This document shows positions 62,609-64,000 of a DNA stretch of 64,000 nt, in pieces. Below the pieces are notes generated by a model that saw only the letters and a program-made list of their open reading frames with translations, searched no databases and had not been told where the DNA came from. Position numbers and translations under genes: made by a program. Source of the stretch: Flaccisagitta enflata (lineage: Eukaryota; Chaetognatha; Sagittoidea; Aphragmophora); assembly GCA_965153355.1 (NCBI GenBank), contig OZ231128.1:22010001-22074000 (forward strand), given 5' to 3'. The stretch's first letter is position 1. The number at the start of each line of letters is the position of its first letter.

Positions 62609-63401
62609 GGTTTTTGGGTTTTTGGTTTTTTTGTTATTTTATATTTTTTTTAAATTTTTTTGTTTTTTTATTTTTTGGTCATTTATGTTTTTTGGTATGT
62701 TATGGTCATTTATGTTTTTTGGTATGTTTTTGTCATATATGTCATGTCAAGTCTGCTGGTTTCAAGTTGGCTGATTAAGGTCTCCTGGTTTAAGTCTGCT
62801 GGTCAAGTCTGCTGGTTTAAGTCTGCTGGTTTAAGTCTGCTGGTTTAAGTCTGCTGGTTTAAGTCTGCTGGTTTAAGTCTGCTGGTTTAGGTCTGCTGGT
62901 CTAAGTCTTCTGGTTTGAGTCTGCTGGTTTGAGTCTGCTGGTTTGAGTCTGCTGGTTTGAGTCTGCTGGTTTGAGTCTGCTGGTTTGAGTCTGCTGGTTG
63001 AAGTATGCTGGTTTAAGTATGCTGGTTTAAGTATGCTGGTTTAAGTCTGCTGGTTTGGGTCTGGTTTGAGTCTGGTTTGAGTCTGGTTCATGTCTGGTTT
63101 AAGGCTGGTTTAAGTCTGGTTTATGTCTGGTTTATGTCTGGTTTATGTCTGGTTTATGTCTGGTTTATGTCTGGTTTATGTCTGGTTTATGTCTGGTTTT
63201 GGTCTGGTTTACATCTGGTTTTGGTCTGGTTTAGGTCTGGTTTAATTCTGGTTTGAGTGTGGTTTGAGTCTGGTTTTAGTCTGGTTTGAGTCTGGTTTGG
63301 GTCTGGTTTAAGTCTGATTTTCGATAAAAAGATAGAATAAGGAGTCAGGTCAGTTCAGTTATTTTTGTCCTGCACGCGACTTATAAGTGTTGGCCTTGTT
63401 C
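61933..63401 (-). mobile_element. Large family A element with internal satellites, inverted twin
   Basis: Minus-strand copy of the 29380-30828 type: hairpin GTCGCGTGCACGCGAC, (GGAC)n, 10-bp CATTCTAAGT-type array (62040-62300), T-rich part, 11-bp AAGTCTGGTTT / AAGTCTGCTGGTTT units (62740-63320), and TATAAGTGTTGGCCTTGTT end. Confidence 0.8.
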
Positions 63402-63829
63402 TTAAACATTAAGCTTTTTTTCTTTTGCCATTCGATGGACAACTACTTGAGGGACATTCCCCTTCATTTTCATGTTATTGGGTTGATCCTAAGCAGAGAA
63501 ATAAAAATGTTCTTGGAGCGTATCAATTCGCGCACACCCCCAAATTTGTTCCTAACGCATACCTAACGCTTAAGATATGCCACTATGGCGTGGAAATGAC
63601 ACATTTTACATGAAATCTGACCACACCACGTGAAAGAGCGTGAAATTTTAAGTCTACACTGAAAATTTGAGGCCTTATCTCCCAGGCGTTCAGTCACAAT
63701 GAAATTTTACATTTCGTCAGTCCTGAAGTGTGAACAGAATTGATACGCTCGTTGGACGATCTTCGTAGTTATTTTCTTCTTAGCGGAAGTCAAGTTTCGC
63801 TACACCCATGATTTTTTGCGGGAAAACAG
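63402..63829. other. Unannotated downstream DNA
   Basis: A short inverted pair GCGTATCAATTC (63518) / GAATTGATACGC (63737) bounds about 230 bp; otherwise nothing. Confidence 0.4.
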
Positions 63830-64000
63830 ACTTTACCAAGAAAGATCAGGCCAAAAAAGTTGGTCTTCTGAAGATGAGTCCAACCGGCCCAACCAGCCCA
63901 ACCAACCTACCAGAAGAAAAAACAAAAAAGTGGCATAACTTTTGAATGAGTTGGCCGATTTGGCTGAAATTTTGCATGAAAGTTGTTGAAGAGTATCTAC
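63830..64000 (-). repeat. Family D repeat, partial
   Basis: Reverse-complement homology to 43970-44170; cut by the window end. Confidence 0.6.

Overview
This window is eukaryotic nuclear DNA, most likely from an invertebrate animal. It has GT-AG introns, very abundant microsatellites, many short interspersed and foldback repeats, and one ciliary-type motor gene that fills about 50 kb. Nothing looks prokaryotic, viral or organellar. The species cannot be named from sequence alone.

The only gene I can reconstruct in full is on the + strand at about 11151-61439. It encodes a very divergent dynein heavy chain that best fits the DNHD1 (dynein heavy chain domain 1) type. I placed 38 exons by splice signals and reading-phase continuity. 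They join into one open frame of 17,673 nt (5,890 codons plus stop) with no phase conflict. Domain order is: a long low-complexity N-terminal tail (exons 1-12), stem (13-19), linker (20-26), AAA1 (exon 26), AAA2 (27-30), AAA3, AAA4 and stalk/microtubule-binding region (31), second stalk helix (32-33), AAA5 and AAA6 (34-35), and C-terminal domain (35-38). The AAA1 Walker B glutamate is replaced by histidine and the AAA4 P-loop is eroded, so this is probably a non-canonical or non-hydrolysing dynein.

Regions: 1-11150 is non-coding upstream DNA with microsatellites and several repeat families. 11151-61439 is the dynein-like gene. Its largest intron (42852-48312) holds a minus-strand ORF of about 323 codons lying between inverted repeats. 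61440-64000 is downstream DNA with a 1.47 kb repeat element (inverted twin of one in intron 17) and part of another repeat.

The most interesting structure lies outside the domain calls: (1) an intron (59122-59371) made almost entirely of one copy of a dispersed repeat that also supplies the 3' splice site, like an introner; (2) an interspersed family whose 5' subterminal motif and 3' tail co-vary so that they stay complementary, with large versions carrying internal satellites; (3) microsatellites placed next to splice sites with a strand bias, (GA)n after donors and (CT)n before acceptors; (4) two decayed extra copies of exon 9; (5) several independent long-arm foldback elements inside introns.
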